Under the pieces are notes generated by a model. It saw only the letters and a list, made by a program, of their open reading frames with translations, ran no database searches and was not told the origin of the DNA. 64,000 nt of DNA from Platerodrilus igneus (taxonomy: Eukaryota; Arthropoda; Insecta; Coleoptera; Lycidae): the NCBI GenBank assembly GCA_036346225.1, contig JARFIW010001452.1:124001-188000 (forward strand). The letters are read 5' to 3'. The stretch's first letter is position 1. The number at the start of each line of letters is the position of its first letter. This document shows positions 33,175-45,829 of this stretch, one piece after another. The translations under genes were made by a program, and so were the position numbers.

Positions 33175-35780
33175 CTAAACAAACCACAAAAAACATACAG
33201 GGAGTATTCACATGCTTGAAGTAATACACGGTATTTGTCAATAATAATACCGGGCGGATGCAAATAATCAACAAATTTCAAGCGAAAACAAATTTAGCAG
33301 TAAATTATGTACAAATATAAACGGAACATACATTAAGCGATAAATTAAATACAATATAAACGGATCACGGAGAATGAAAGAAACTCCATACATTCTTGCG
33401 TTGAACCAGAAAAGAAGCGGATTTTAAAGAATTGCCCTATATACGTATCTACAGGGCTGGCGATGATTGTATAATGTCCCAAAAAGAGTGAACCATTACA
33501 TAAGGTTTATGAACTTGAAAGTGCTGATATAGATTGGAAGCTTATTTGCAAAAAAAAAAACTACAACAAATTCTACAACTGATACAGACAAAAATTAATA
33601 TATATGGAACAATGTTAAAATGATAAAAATAGATAAAGATCAGTCATAATATAAACAAATATAAAAGCGATTACACTGAAGAAAACTTTGCTAAATGTAT
33701 TGATGTTAGAGAACGAATGAGAACTCTCAGATTTGATAACATAGTAGAACTCAAACCTGCTTATAAAGAACCTCCATTTATTACAGTGAATAAAAAAGGG
33801 ATTTACTATCTTTGTGTTAAAGATGCCTGATACCAATAAAACATCATAACTTTTTTGAGTCGCTAAGATCTTCTAACAATTCGACTGATGTAGTAGAAAA
33901 CTAAACTAAGAGGGGTCTCTTTAAGCTTATAATTTAGTGATGTATTTGTTATTGAAGATAGATATAGGTTTTTGGCTCTGCAGTCAGTGATTAGTATTAA
34001 TAAAATAATGAAAGTTTGTTTGTTGTTCTTTAAATACCCTATAGCAGAAACATTTGCCACTATTTGTATGAATTTATTTCTTGTCATTATATGTCAACAG
34101 CATCCTTGAGGACTAGAAACAAACTTATCAAATGCAACAGTGAAATATTTAAGTTTTCCAAATTTTGCTCCATTTTATTAGTATTTTTCAAAATCACATT
34201 TTTCATAATAACTAGACGTAGAAGTTGAATACAAAGCTTAGCTTACAAAACTAAATTGAAAATAGAATAAATTGTTATGATTCCTTTAATACAAAACTAA
34301 AACTGTGATTATTGGCCAAAGTAACTTTTTGAGATATCCCACTGTTGCTTTCAATAAGCGATATTCCAATTCTAAATTGAAAAAAAGGTATCTTAACTAT
34401 TACCTCTATAAACCATATACTTGTTGTCTATTAAATCATTTCAATAAATTCTTGTAGTTATAAAAAATTAGCCAATCATCCTATATGATTGAAAAATCAA
34501 GATATTTGAAGTTTCAATACAGCTAATTGAAAATTTTCGGAAAATCTTTCGGTAAGATGTGTAGGTACACAACAGAGTTAGTCCAGATCAATGAGTCACC
34601 GGCTGAACGTGACAGCCTATTGCTACGTAGTTTATGTCGCTTTTTGCCGAGACACTGGAGCACGGATATGCTAACAGACTAAGTTTTGACACGCAGACTA
34701 GGTGAGTGATTTTAACCAGTTAACCTGATGATACCCGGTATGTACAATAGATATTGAATACAGTGACGCGAAGATATTCAATGTTCTACGATATACTACT
34801 ATTAATTCAACGATAACAATTTTAGGTAACGTAAGCACGAAGTGCAATTAATTGCTTTTGAAAAGTACGTAATATATTAAACACTTATTTTGATCGCAAT
34901 GAAAATTGAACAGCTTTCATGTGGACACATTACAATTGAACGTTGGCTATTTAACATTTCTAAGCAAATGAATTTATACAGATGAGAAAGTAAGGTCTAA
35001 GAGGCAATAATAGCCACAAAATACTTCTATTTTTTTATTATTTAGGTGTTTGGGTCATTTTTGTGCTCTCCTGTTTTCTTACAGATCCGAAACTGTTTAA
35101 ATCTTTGGATGAATTGAGTCATTTGGTCATTTCGGGTTCGCCAAATCAGTTTGGATCATTTCAGGGTTGGGACAGTTGAGGTTTTTGAGTCTGTTCAGGT
35201 CACAACCTTAACTCATATCAAAAACCAACAGGTCCCCGAATCAATATGTGTTTTAGGTCACCGGGTCAACTAGTTAAAAAGTTGTCGCCCTAGTCAATTC
35301 TGGTATAAATGTGCGTATATTTTAACACAGTCCAAAATATTAAAAGAAAAACAAGAACATCAATTTATGTTTGAAGTTGGAAACATTGATGACAAATCCT
35401 AAATATCAAAATATTTAAAGGTATTACCTCATTTGTAAAACCGTACGCCTCTTCTTCCGTTCCGAACAGACATGCACCTTGAAGTAGTTGTTCTAGGATA
35501 CTAGAACGGACCCGTGTATCAGTGAGCTATAGAGTCCAACTACAGGTTTAGCCAAATTAGTAGGGTATTTAGTTAGGGACCAGACTATGGCAGTTCCCGC
35601 AAGAGGGCAGTAGTACTTAGACTGGAACAGACCATACAGGTTGATATGGCATTCAAAGTCACACTACTATGTCGAATGCAACAGGAAACAACTATATTAC
35701 CTTCCAAGTACTGAGCGTACCAAAAACGTATTAAAAAATGATAGCATACTCAGGGGTAAAAGATTCCGGAGTTAAAATAA
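33175..35780. other. Long AT-rich stretch, no gene recognised
   Basis: Short frames (33836-33615 and 34087-33863 on minus) have no motifs. At 35045-35290 there is a loose, irregular repetition of GGGTCAT/GGTTTTTG-like words. Nothing else stands out. Confidence 0.45.
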
Positions 35781-35789
35781 TCCCCCACT

Positions 35790-38312
35790 TGGATCTCCAT
35801 TAAAGGCTAAGTCGGAGGATATGATCGGCAAGCTCAATAAGAAGAAAAGAAGAACAAGGAACATCTAACAAGTCAGGACAGGGAATGTTAGAAGCATGAA
35901 GCAAGTAGACAAGCTAGAGAATTTGAAAATTGAAATCGATAGATTAGCATCACACACAGTAGGGGTGAGCGAAGTTTTATAGCTAGAGGTGGGTGATTTT
36001 TGGTGTGGAGACTTTGGAGTAATTCAAACAGGATCGGAGAAAGAAAATGCGAGTGTAGGGATACTTATTCGAGAAATAACTGTGTAGAAAACTACTTACA
36101 AAAGAACGAAAGGATACCCATGATTAGATTAGAATTCAAACCGGTAAATATGGTAATAATACGAGTTTACATTCCAACCCCTAGCTACAGTGGGAAAGAG
36201 GTAGAGGAGATCTACAAAGACATCGAACACATTCTATGATTGGTAAAAGGACATGAATATTTACTAATTACAGGAGATCTTAATGCAGTTGTAGATGAGG
36301 TTAGGGAAGGAGCGGTATAGGTTTATTTAGTTTAGGCACGAGAAACAACAGGGCAGATAAGCTGGTAGAATGTTGGCATAAAAAGAATTTAACCATCGCA
36401 AACACATTATTTTAAGATCATGCTAGAAGAAGATACACGTGGAAAATGCCAGGAGACATCAAATAGATTACATTTTGTTTCGACAACGGTTTAACAATCC
36501 AGTAAAAGACTACAGAAGTTACCTGAAAGCAGAAATAGGCACCGATCACAACATATAATTAATAAAAACTCGCATAAATCAAAAATTTTAAAGAAAGAAC
36601 GAAAAAGGGCATTTCGACTATGAGAAACTAAAAAATAAAATTACCCACAAAACATTTGAAAATAAGTTGAACTAATTTGTAAAAGACAACTAAAATTTCT
36701 GGTACTAAGGAAGTGCGAGCAGAATTGAGTAAGGTCAAATCCAGCTTAGATATGACGGTCATTGATATCGTGGGCTATAAAGAAAAAGAAAGTAAGAAAC
36801 CACGGGTGACGAAGGGTATTTTAAATTTAATAAAAGAAAGGCAAAAATACAAAAACAGATCAGGCGAAGCCAGCAAGCAGAAATACAAAACCATAAAATA
36901 AGAAATTATTCGAATTATCTAGAGAAGAGTTTGAACCAGCAGTAAAGAGCCTGAAAAATAATAAGGCGCCGTGTACAGATAAAGTGCAAGCAAAAACTTT
37001 AAACGCCGCTGGATGAGCAGTAATAGAAAGTCTCTTGCTAATTGCAAGTTACATGTATCAGACAGGCCAGATACCCAAAGATTTTAAACGTAACACCATA
37101 GTCACTGTGCCAAAAAAGAAAAAAGGTACCCTTAGATGTGAAAATTTTTGAACAATAAGTTTAACAGTATACCTGTCAAAGATAGTAACTACAATTGGTC
37201 AAAAACGGATGGAAGAACGGGTAGAAGAAATACTATGTACAACCAGGAAATAAAGGAGATCATTGTAGCTTTAGTTTTGATAATGAAGAAAATAATTGAA
37301 AGAAGAAAGAGCACGAATATAGGGATTGTAGATTTTGAAAAACATATAACAATGTAAAATGGAAAAATTTTCGAAACACTCAAAAATAAGGAATTAGTTA
37401 TATGAATTGTCTATAACACAAAGAGCAAAAAGTGCTAATAGAATTAAAGAAGAAACGTAGAGAAGTAAATATTGGGAAAGGAGGGAGACAGGGATGTGCG
37501 CTATCCCTTTTAATTTTGAACTTGTATATCAAAGGGGCAATGAATACCGTCAAATGCTGAAAGACATTTGGAATTACTATGCAGGTACAAACGGTTAATA
37601 TGCTCAGAATCGCAAACGATATAGCGGTATTAGAGCTAGCAAGGAAGAGTTATAAGCAGTTTTTAATGAATTGGAAACAGTACTAACAGAGAGATGTGGT
37701 ATGAAAATTGACAAAAATAAAACCAAAGAACTACTATGTAAAAGAGGGGAAAATAAGTCAAAAAACCAGAATAAAAATAGAAAACGAGAATTTACAAGAA
37801 GTAAAGAATTATTATTACATACGAATCCAAATAACGCAAGATGGGAAAAATACAAAAGATATAAGTCAAAGACTAGCACAAGGCCGTGCTGCATTTAACA
37901 GGCAAATGCAACTACTGTGTTCGAAAGTAACAAACATGGAAACAAGAAAAAAGTCGTAGAAATGTGGTGCTACAGACATATGATGAAGATATCATGAACA
38001 GACAAAGTTAAGAACAGAGAGGTACTAGAAATGGTAGGGGAAGGAAGAAGTATATGGAAAACAGTAAAAAATAGGAGAGATAGAACACGTTCTGAGGCAT
38101 AAAGGAATATTCCGGTATTTATTAGAAGCAAAGAAAGGAAAAAAGAGAGATAGAGGTAGACTTACATTAGACTATAGCGCACAGATGGTAAAAGATGCAG
38201 GCTTAGGAAATTTCTGGGAAATGTGTAGGCTAGCTCAGAATAGGAAGCAATGGAGGTATGCGTACGATCAGATCTAGGACTGAAAATCTAATGATGATGA
38301 TGACGCCTGTTC
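35790..38312 (+). pseudogene. RTE/BovB-like LINE, decayed
   Basis: Plus-strand remnants run in order. First comes an AP-type endonuclease with TGNVRSMKQVDKLENLKIEI (35880-35940), VGVSEV, GDFWCGDFGVIQTGS, then PMIRLEFKPVNMVIIRVYIP (about 36117-36175), LLITGDLNAVVDE (36260-36300), RNNRADKLVECWHKKNLTIA and RRRYTWKMPGD. Reverse transcriptase follows with QIPKDFKRNTIVTVPKKKK (37070-37127), then IGIVDFEKHITM (catalytic DFEKA-type block, 37319-37354). A C-terminal region ends VKDAGLGNFWEMCRLAQNRKQWR (about 38190-38250). The 3' end is (TGATGA)n at 38289-38303, a usual LINE tail of this clade. Stops and frame changes are frequent. Confidence 0.85.
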
Positions 38313-39300
38313 TTAGTTTTTATTCATAATCTAAACAAATGAATGCTATTGTTATTGAGATGATGAAATTGAAAAAACCTTTATTAAATATGCGGTCTAT
38401 ATTAGATAGTCATTTCTAAGGATGTTGGAATACAAGTAATGGTATGCCCGCGCCAACTATTTGGCAAATGTGTGCAAAAAACACGGGCGGTCAAATGAAT
38501 GGGCGGCAATACAACTAGACCAAAAATTACTACTTAAACACGCGCAACAACAGACAACAAATTATGTTGTGTATCGTTGAGAACGCGGCACGTGCATATT
38601 GTAGAATGTGGCTTAACGGCAAGTATCAAAAACAAAAGGACAAAGTAGTTTTTACTTTTTTTTTCATTAGAGAGACAAAAGTTAATCTTCTAGAAGCACT
38701 TGATATCAATAATTTAAAATATCAACTGTGTACTGATCAATTAAACCGTAACTTGATGTATAAAATATGAAACTCAGTGACTTTATGACTTTGCTCAGGA
38801 GTTTCTACCTTAGGTATTTAAGACACTTCGGATAATATGTACTTTAGAACACAGAATAATCCTCGGTTAAGTTAAAGAGCATAGTAAAAAACCGGAAACA
38901 CCTGCATTGAGAGGTAGTGGTGGATTTAGTTAATAATGTGGACATCAGTACCTTGGCTATTCTCAATTATGTATAGCACATATATAATTTAATATGATTA
39001 TACAGGATTATGTGAACGGGTTAGTTCGCCTCTAACATACACCAGTCTTTTTAAAATATAATATTAGATCTTGGTTGAATTTTTCAACTAGGACATCTAA
39101 AGGGTTGTTATGAATCAAAGTCAATTACGTTTGGCGGATGTGGGAAAAAATACTTGTATCGTACTATTGAACAAATAATTATAGCAATGCAGTTTTTGAG
39201 ACGCCGATGTTTAGCTCTACGTTGTACATCTAACAAACTATACGACAATAATAATAGAAATTCCCTAAAATTAATAGAAACGTTTTCAAATTTGATTGTA
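38313..39300. other. Unrecognised sequence
   Basis: No motif-bearing frame or repeat structure seen. A 68-codon frame at 38564-38770 has no family resemblance. Confidence 0.4.
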
Positions 39301-39302
39301 TA

Positions 39303-39545
39303 ATGCGGGTGCATGTTCGTTATACACATAAAAGTCAAAACAGTGGTATTGTTGCAAAAAACTATTTATGCGATAAAATTCAAAATGAGTCGACAAATTT
39401 AATCGGCTTGAAAATCAAAAATACTATTTTAGATTCTTTGAGGAAACATAAATATTATTCTATAATCCTTAACTGTACACCAGATGTGAGTCATACTGAT
39501 CAACTGAGTGTCACATTTAGGTTTGTATTGTAGAATAAGTCTACG
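39303..39545 (+). pseudogene. Fragment of a hAT (ZMYM1-like) transposase
   Basis: A 76-codon open frame with YLCDKIQNESTNLIGLKIKN, then YYSIILNCTPDVSHTDQLSV. This is the first catalytic region of ZMYM1-type hAT transposases (CTPDxSHxEQLS). It is the same region as 25360-25510 but of another lineage. Further weak matches trail to about 39830 through stops. Isolated fragment; no ends found. Confidence 0.8.
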
Positions 39546-39909
39546 AAAGAAATTGAAATATGTGAACATTTCAGTTAGTTTTATCTTGTAACAGATTCTA
39601 TTTGTCCTAGCTTATGCAATTACAATACAGATTTGTTAGTAAAATTAAATATCGAATGCAAACCCGCAAGCATTTTGGCTCTTTTTTTCAGTGCACATTA
39701 AACGATTTTGCAATGGGATATATAAAAGCACGCAAAAATTCTCTCTTTTGAAGGCATCACAATCAATCAATGCAATTATGAAAAAGTAAACCCTTTTAAT
39801 TAAAACTTTTGCTACAATTTGCCTGAATTCAAAATTCAACTGGTGTCATATTTGGAACTAAATTGATGAAACACAATACAGGAAAAGTTTTTCTAAAATT
39901 TTGCATGTA

Positions 39910-41221
39910 CAGTATTGCCCAAAATAAACAGTACTGAAATTGTAATTGTTTTGTATATTTAAAAAATACATATTATTGACACTTTATTATATGTTCTAAA
40001 TGTGCACCTCCTCGTTCGAGACAGACTTCATAACGATGTTCTAAGTTTCTGGTCATGTTATTGAATAAGGGTTGTCTCAGGGCTGCGAAGAAGACTCTAA
40101 CGGCATCCTTTAATTCATCGATGGTTTGTGGTGCCCGTTTGAAAACGGCATTTTTAGCCATGCCCCAAATGTATGCGTCTGGAGGTGTGAGGTCTGGAGA
40201 ATGTGAAGGATAAGGGAAGTCAGTAAATCGTGATATGAATTTGCTTGGAAAATGTTCTTGAAGAAATTGACGAATTGCGGTAGCAGTATGGCAAGTTGCC
40301 CCGTCCTGCTGAAAAATTGGTTTCGAAATGCCAAGTTACGTGCACGACAGAATTGACGTAGATCAGGGATAAATCGTGTTAAAATTTGTCTGTACCTCTG
40401 TTGATTAAGTGTGACTTGCCTACCATTCTCTTCGATAAAGTACGGACCAATGATTCCGTCTACGGAAACAGCACACCAGACACTCACTTTTTCACTATGT
40501 AAAGGAACCTCTTGAACCTCATCGGGTCTGGCAAAGCCCAGAAATCGATTTGTGCGACGATTCACATAGCCTGACAAGTGAAAATGTGCTTCGTCTGAAA
40601 ACCAAACATTTTTCAAAAATTCAGGATTTTCATACTGTAACGCGAGAATTCTGGCGCAATATTCCACTCTACTGCGATAATCCCGAGGATGTAGTTGTTG
40701 ATGTACCTGAATCACATACGAAAATGTACCCAGCTCCTTCAGGATTCTTTGAAAGGAAGTTCTTTTAAATCAAGTTGTAACGCTGTCCTTGCCTGGCTGA
40801 CTTTCGGATTTTCTAAGATTTGCTCAAAACACGTTCATGGTTATTGTTGTTGTTAACTGTCCTGGGACGCCCTGAGTTTCCTTTTCGTTGGCACAATACA
40901 CTACCTGTATTTCTAAACTTTTCAATAACCTTCAAAATTACAGCATTACTTGGAGAACGTTTATTAAACCTTTGTGTGAATTGATCAGACACGTATAGCA
41001 AACTTGCACCATTACGTCGGCCGATTCCGTATGAACGAAAATAATGCTCTACCAGAAACACTTTCTCCTCTGTACTTAACACCATTTTTAACAATTAGGC
41101 CCTACTAATTACTTGTTTGAGGTTTACTTGACAGGTCTATACTAGCTAACTTGAGTGTGGCAGCGCACGCATAAAAACACCGCCAACTTAGTTTCAGTAC
41201 TGTTTATTTCGGGCAATACTG
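39910..41221 (-). mobile_element. DD41D mariner-like element with near-perfect TIRs
   Basis: Left CAGTATTGCCCAAAATAAAC and right (reverse-complemented) CAGTATTGCCCGAAATAAAC, then AGTACTGAAA in both. TA dinucleotides flank it (39908-39909 and 41222-41223). The length of 1312 bp fits a complete element of this superfamily. It contains one transposase gene on the minus strand. TIR similarity suggests it is among the younger insertions here. Confidence 0.93.
39973..41094 (-). pseudogene. DD41D mariner-like transposase, frameshifted
   Basis: The N-terminal frame (41094-40813) reads MVLSTEEKVFLVEHYFRSYG, a helix-turn-helix, NAVILKVIEKFRNTGSV and GRPRT. After frame changes near 40813-40720, the frame 40715-40317 gives NVWFSDEAHFHLSGYVNRR (first catalytic Asp) and EKVSVWCAVSVDGIIGPYF. 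A further frame change at about 40320 leads to FQQDGATCHTATAIRQFL (second Asp) and HSPDLTPPDAYIWGMAKN (third Asp), ending near 39973. I count 41 residues between the second and third Asp. The catalytic residues are all present but the frame is broken at least twice. Confidence 0.9.
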
Positions 41222-41879
41222 TATAAAGTGATTCATTAAGAATGGGTTATCTCTTTGGTAGAGATACTAGACACCAATATATTACGACTTTAGCCCAACA
41301 TGCATTATTCCAGTTTCCCCGGTTTAAGAGGATGTACTTGGTGCTCACAGTTAAAAATTTATTTTGAAATTTCTAAATAATTTTGAAAATGTTTGATAAG
41401 GTCAATTAAAAAATTTGCAATTTCTTGTTTTTTGGTATGAGAATTACGAATTTCAAGCTTTTCTCGGCATTGTTCATAGAGGGCGCTGGTTACAGCCTGT
41501 TTCCGCAGTAATCAAAGCATCACTTATTTTCTCTTAAACAACGGTTAAAATAAATGTAAAATATAAAAGGTGGTTTTTATTTTACGCAAAAAAGTTACTG
41601 GTGCTTAATTTATGTAATTCTGTTGGTTTCGAGTTACTAGCTTTTAAATGATATGCATTTTGCTTATGAAATTTTTATTATTTTCAATTACAAACTATGC
41701 AGAGTAAAAATTACATAAGAGAGTAAGAGCCGCTTCCGTTAGGACTGTACTTTGTAGCCTCCAAATAATTGGCGCACAAAGAGACAGTACAACCGGTCTT
41801 CCACTTCGCATCATTCTGTGTTCCGACATAAACTCAAGTGGCTGGAATTAGACCAAACACTCCTGGTATTTGAAATTTA

Positions 41880-42560
41880 AAAACCGCTACAACTAGTCCT
41901 TTCGTTTGTGACCATATTGACAAATTCAGGGACTTAAATTTGAACTCCTCAGTGGTCAAACAAACTCACTTCCACGGCCAATACCGCGATGGAGAAAATT
42001 TCATTTAGGTATTGGCGTGCTAACAGAGAAACATATGGTGGAGCCTCGTCATGCCTAAATGTCTTACGGCAAGTCTTCTAGAAGTTCGTTTAACTAGTGT
42101 TCAAGAAGTTTATATAAAAACTCCATTTATATTGAATTGGTAATTCAAAACGATCAATAAAAATCCAAATAATACACCTCACTAAGTATTTACTTTAAAC
42201 TCACATTGAAAACGTTTTTTTCTTATAGCATATGAAATCTCGGAATCCAACAAATGATTGTTTTTCAATTAAAAACTCCTCGTCTACCAAATGCTGCCAT
42301 GCCGGTGAAAAGAATCTTATCAAGAAAATTTGAATTTACATGTAGTTTATCTTGTAGAATTTGGGTAAATCGTAGAGGAGCTAGTAAATCTCGAGGTAAT
42401 AAATTCTGAACAGCAGTATAATGAAATGGATAGAGTGTTTTTCTCTAAAATTTCACAGATGGATGGTTGACTAATTCCTGCTGCTGCACTTAATTGACAA
42501 GTACTCAGATTTGGAATTTTCGAAAACACGAATTAAAACCTCTTCTTCATCCACGGTTAA
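41880..42560 (-). pseudogene. DD41D-type transposase fragments
   Basis: Reading minus: NILTVDEEEVLIRVFEN, then PNLSTCQLSAAAGISQPSIC (helix-turn-helix, about 42505-42440), LLPRDLLAPLRF and NFLDKILFTGMAAFGRRGVF (about 42320-42260, first catalytic region with Asp changed to Gly where SILFTDE is usual). Then HDEAPPYVSLLARQYLNEIF (about 42050-42000; HDGAPPHF in relatives) and a RGIGRG segment before PLRSSNLSP. Multiple frame changes; the first catalytic Asp is apparently lost. Confidence 0.72.
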
Positions 42561-42812
42561 TATTTTTACAGCGCAATTTTGAATTTAAGAACGAAAAAAT
42601 CTCATTTTGCCTAGTCGGCTGTAAAACTTTTTATAATGTTTGTGATTGGGTTGCCTTCAATTTGGGTATAATATTTTAGAATCACTTCTAGTGCACTAAA
42701 ATTTGATTGAGCAAAACTACAAATCATATCACACATTTCACTGTTAGAAAAATTATCAGCGACATTTTTTTAACCAGTAGCTAGTGCTTTACTACCAATA
42801 ACAGGTCTATTA

Positions 42813-45294
42813 AGCTGTCTGAGCCAAATTATCATAACATCAAAATATGTATAGGAATTATTAGCTAATTATTTGCTTTTTTGGCTGATAAAACCAATTT
42901 TTTGCTATATCTGTAAAAAAGTTACAAGTGGCTAGATATCTTAATATTAAACTATCTAGCCAACTAAAAAAAATACCTATACAAAATAAAATAAAAAAAT
43001 TAACAATATATAAATTATTTGCTATTTTTTTGCTATCATTTGCAAAAGAAAAAATCAAATTTTCAAATAATAAAATAAATATCAATATTTACAAGAGTAA
43101 GTACATTAATGAAATTAATTGCTGGCATGACTAAAGAATACCTACATTTTATGAATTATTTACTATTAAAATATGCAACTCCCAAATTATCAGAACACAT
43201 CAAAATATATATATGAATTATTTGCTAATTATTTGCTTTTTTTTGCTGATAAAACCAATTTTTTGCTATATCTGTATAAAAGTTACAAGTGGCTAGATAT
43301 CTTAATATTAAACTATCTAGCCAACTAAAAAAAATACCTATACAAAATAAAATAAAAAAATTAACAATATATAAATTATTAGCTATTTTTTTGCTATCAT
43401 TTGCAAAAGAAAAAATCAAATTTTCAAATAATAATATAAATATCAATATCTACAAGAGTAAGTACATTAAAGAAATTAATTGCTGGCATGACTAAAGAAT
43501 ACCTACATTTTATGAATTATTTACTATTAAAATATGCAACTCCCAAATTATCAGAACACATCAAAATATATATAGGAATTATTTGCTAATTATTTGCTTT
43601 TTTTTTGCTGATAAAACCAATTTTTTGCTATATCTGTATAAAAGTTACAAGTGGCTAGATATCTTAATATTAAACTATCTAGCCAACTAAAAAAAATACC
43701 TATACAAAATAAAATAAAAAAATTAACAATATATAAATTATTTGCTATTTTTTTGCTATCATTTGCAAAAGAAAAAATCAAATTTTCAAATAATAATATA
43801 AATATCAATATCTACAAGAGTAAGTACATTAAAGAAATTAATTGCTGGCATGACTAAAGAATACCTACATTTTATGAATTATTTACTATTAAAATATGCA
43901 ACTCCCAAATTATCAGAACACATCAAAATATATATAGGAATTATTTGCTAATTATTTGCTTTTTTTTGCTGATAAAACCAATTTTTTGCTATATCTGTAT
44001 AAAAGTTACAAGTGGCTAGATATCTTAATATTAAACTATCTAGCCAACTAAAAAAAATACCTATACAAAATAAAATAAAAAAATTAACAATATATAAATT
44101 ATTTGCTATTTTTTTGCTATCATTTGCAAAAGAAAAAATCAAATTTTCAAATAATAATATAAATATCAATATCTACAAGAGTAAGTACATTAAAGAAATT
44201 AATTGCTGGCATGACTAAAGAATACCTACATTTTATGAATTATTTACTATTAAAATATGCAACTCCCAAATTATCAGAACACATCAAAATAAATATAGGA
44301 ATTATTTGCTAATTATTTGCTCGCGAAATTAATATAAAAAACGTCAAAAGGCCATCCAGCCACGTCGAATCTACAAGAATAAAATACATTAAAGAAATTA
44401 ATTGCTGGCACAACTATAACATTTACATTATTTATGAATTATTTGCTCTTTAGATATGCATCTCTCGAATTTTTTGCTCGCCAAATTAGATGTTCAAACG
44501 ATAATAATAATATAAGTTGGTCTGAGACTACAAGAGTAAAGTGCTTTTAAAAAATGAATTGTTTCTATCATAATTTCATAATCATGTAGCTTGATTTATT
44601 TGCTCTTAAATTATGTAAATCCTGAATTTTTTGTTCACGAAATTAATATAAAAAACGACAAAAGGCCAGTATTATCGTTTGAACATTTAATTTCGCGAGT
44701 AAAAAAATCGGGGGTTGCATATCTAAAGTGCAAGTAATTCATAAAACGTATAAATGATATAGTTATGCTAATAATTAATTTCTTCAATGTACTTTATTCT
44801 TGTAAATTCGAAGTGGGTATATGATATTTTGTGGTTTTTGATATTAATTTCGGGAGCAAAAAATGCGGGAGTTGCATATTTTAAGAGTAAATAATTCATA
44901 AAACGTAAGTATTCTTTTGTCATGCCTGCAATTAATTTCTTTAATGTACTTTACTCTTGTAGATATCGATATTTATTTTATTATTTGAAAATTTGATTAT
45001 TGTTTTTTGCAAATGGTAGCAAAAGAATAGCAAATAATTTATATATTTTTAATTTTTTTATTTTATTTTGTGTAGGTATTTTTTTTATTGGGCTAGATAG
45101 CTTAATATTAAGCTAGATAGCTTAATATTCTATTTTATCTAGCCCAATAAAAAAATTCCTACACAAAATAAAATAAAGAAATCACTTGTAACTTTTTTAC
45201 AGATATAGCAAAAAAATTGGTTTTATGAGCAAATAATTAGCAAATAATTCCTATATATATTTTGATGTGTTCTAATAATTTGGCTCAGACAGCT
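42813..45294. mobile_element. Foldback-type element with internal 361-bp tandem repeats
   Basis: Ends AGCTGTCTGAGCCAAATTAT (left) and its reverse complement (right, ending at 45294) match perfectly for 20 bases. Inner sequence of the left arm returns inverted near the right end (for example TTGCTATATCTGTAAAAAAG against 45184-45225). The body is four tandem units plus diverged half-units and inverted pieces. No transposase. It interrupts the long-TIR DD41D element. The target duplication is unclear. Confidence 0.78.
42838..44284. repeat. Four tandem copies of a 360-361-bp unit
   Basis: Units begin at CAAAATAT near 42841, 43201, 43562 and 43923, and a partial fifth at 44284. The last three are almost identical and differ from each other mainly in a T run near TTTGCTTTTTTT. 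Each unit shows the same 68-74-codon frames on both strands, which follow from repetition and low complexity. 44285-45290 holds diverged and inverted partial units. Confidence 0.93.
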
Positions 45295-45829
45295 AAATAG
45301 ATAAATCAGAAAACCGGAGATGCCTTACTAAACACTATTATTAGAACACGCAAAATAACCTAATATTTATTGATACTTAAATGCTTACACAGGTTTACTT
45401 AGTAATTAAAAAGAATAAAAATTTCATTAGCAAAATACATTAAGCCATTTAAAAGCTAATAACCAAAAACCGATAAATTAAACAAGAGTAGTATTTTTAT
45501 GTAAAATAGAATGAGCTTTTTACCTTTTTCCTTTATTTCAACCATAGTTCAATAGATAAAAAAGTTATGTTTTTATTTAGTGCAGTAACAGGTCTTAGTT
45601 AACGCCCTCTATGAGAATAATCAAAGTAGGTTTCACATTTGTAATTGTCAGAAGTACAAATTTTCGAACTGATCGTATTAACTTTCAAAATTGTTTAGAA
45701 ATTTCAACTTTGAACATCCTGCATCTCTTAACCAATTGACTTGGTAATGCATGTTGAACTAAATCGTAATATTTCCCGCCTAGTATCTCCACTTTAGAGA
45801 TTGCTCATTCTTAGTAAATCACTCTGCAT

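Larger units (their letters stand above)
41224..45826 (-). mobile_element. Second long-TIR DD41D-type element, interrupted by a foldback element
   Basis: The arms pair as 41224-about 41720 with 45826-about 45390. Shared words: AGTGATT, TAAGAATG, GAGATACTAG, CAACATGCATTA, CATAGAGGGCG, TTACTAGCTTTTAAATG against TTATTAGCTTTTAAATG. Outer limits are approximate because the left end touches the TA of the neighbouring element. Between the arms lie a broken transposase (41940-42560) and the inserted 42813-45294 element. Arm length and transposase type resemble the 28719-31067 element. Confidence 0.75.

Noticed and set aside
42861..44218. Four repeated 68-74-codon frames on both strands
   Set aside because: They recur only because the 361-bp unit recurs. 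They are open on both strands at the same place, are hydrophobic or lysine-rich low-complexity, and the unit is bounded as a foldback element.
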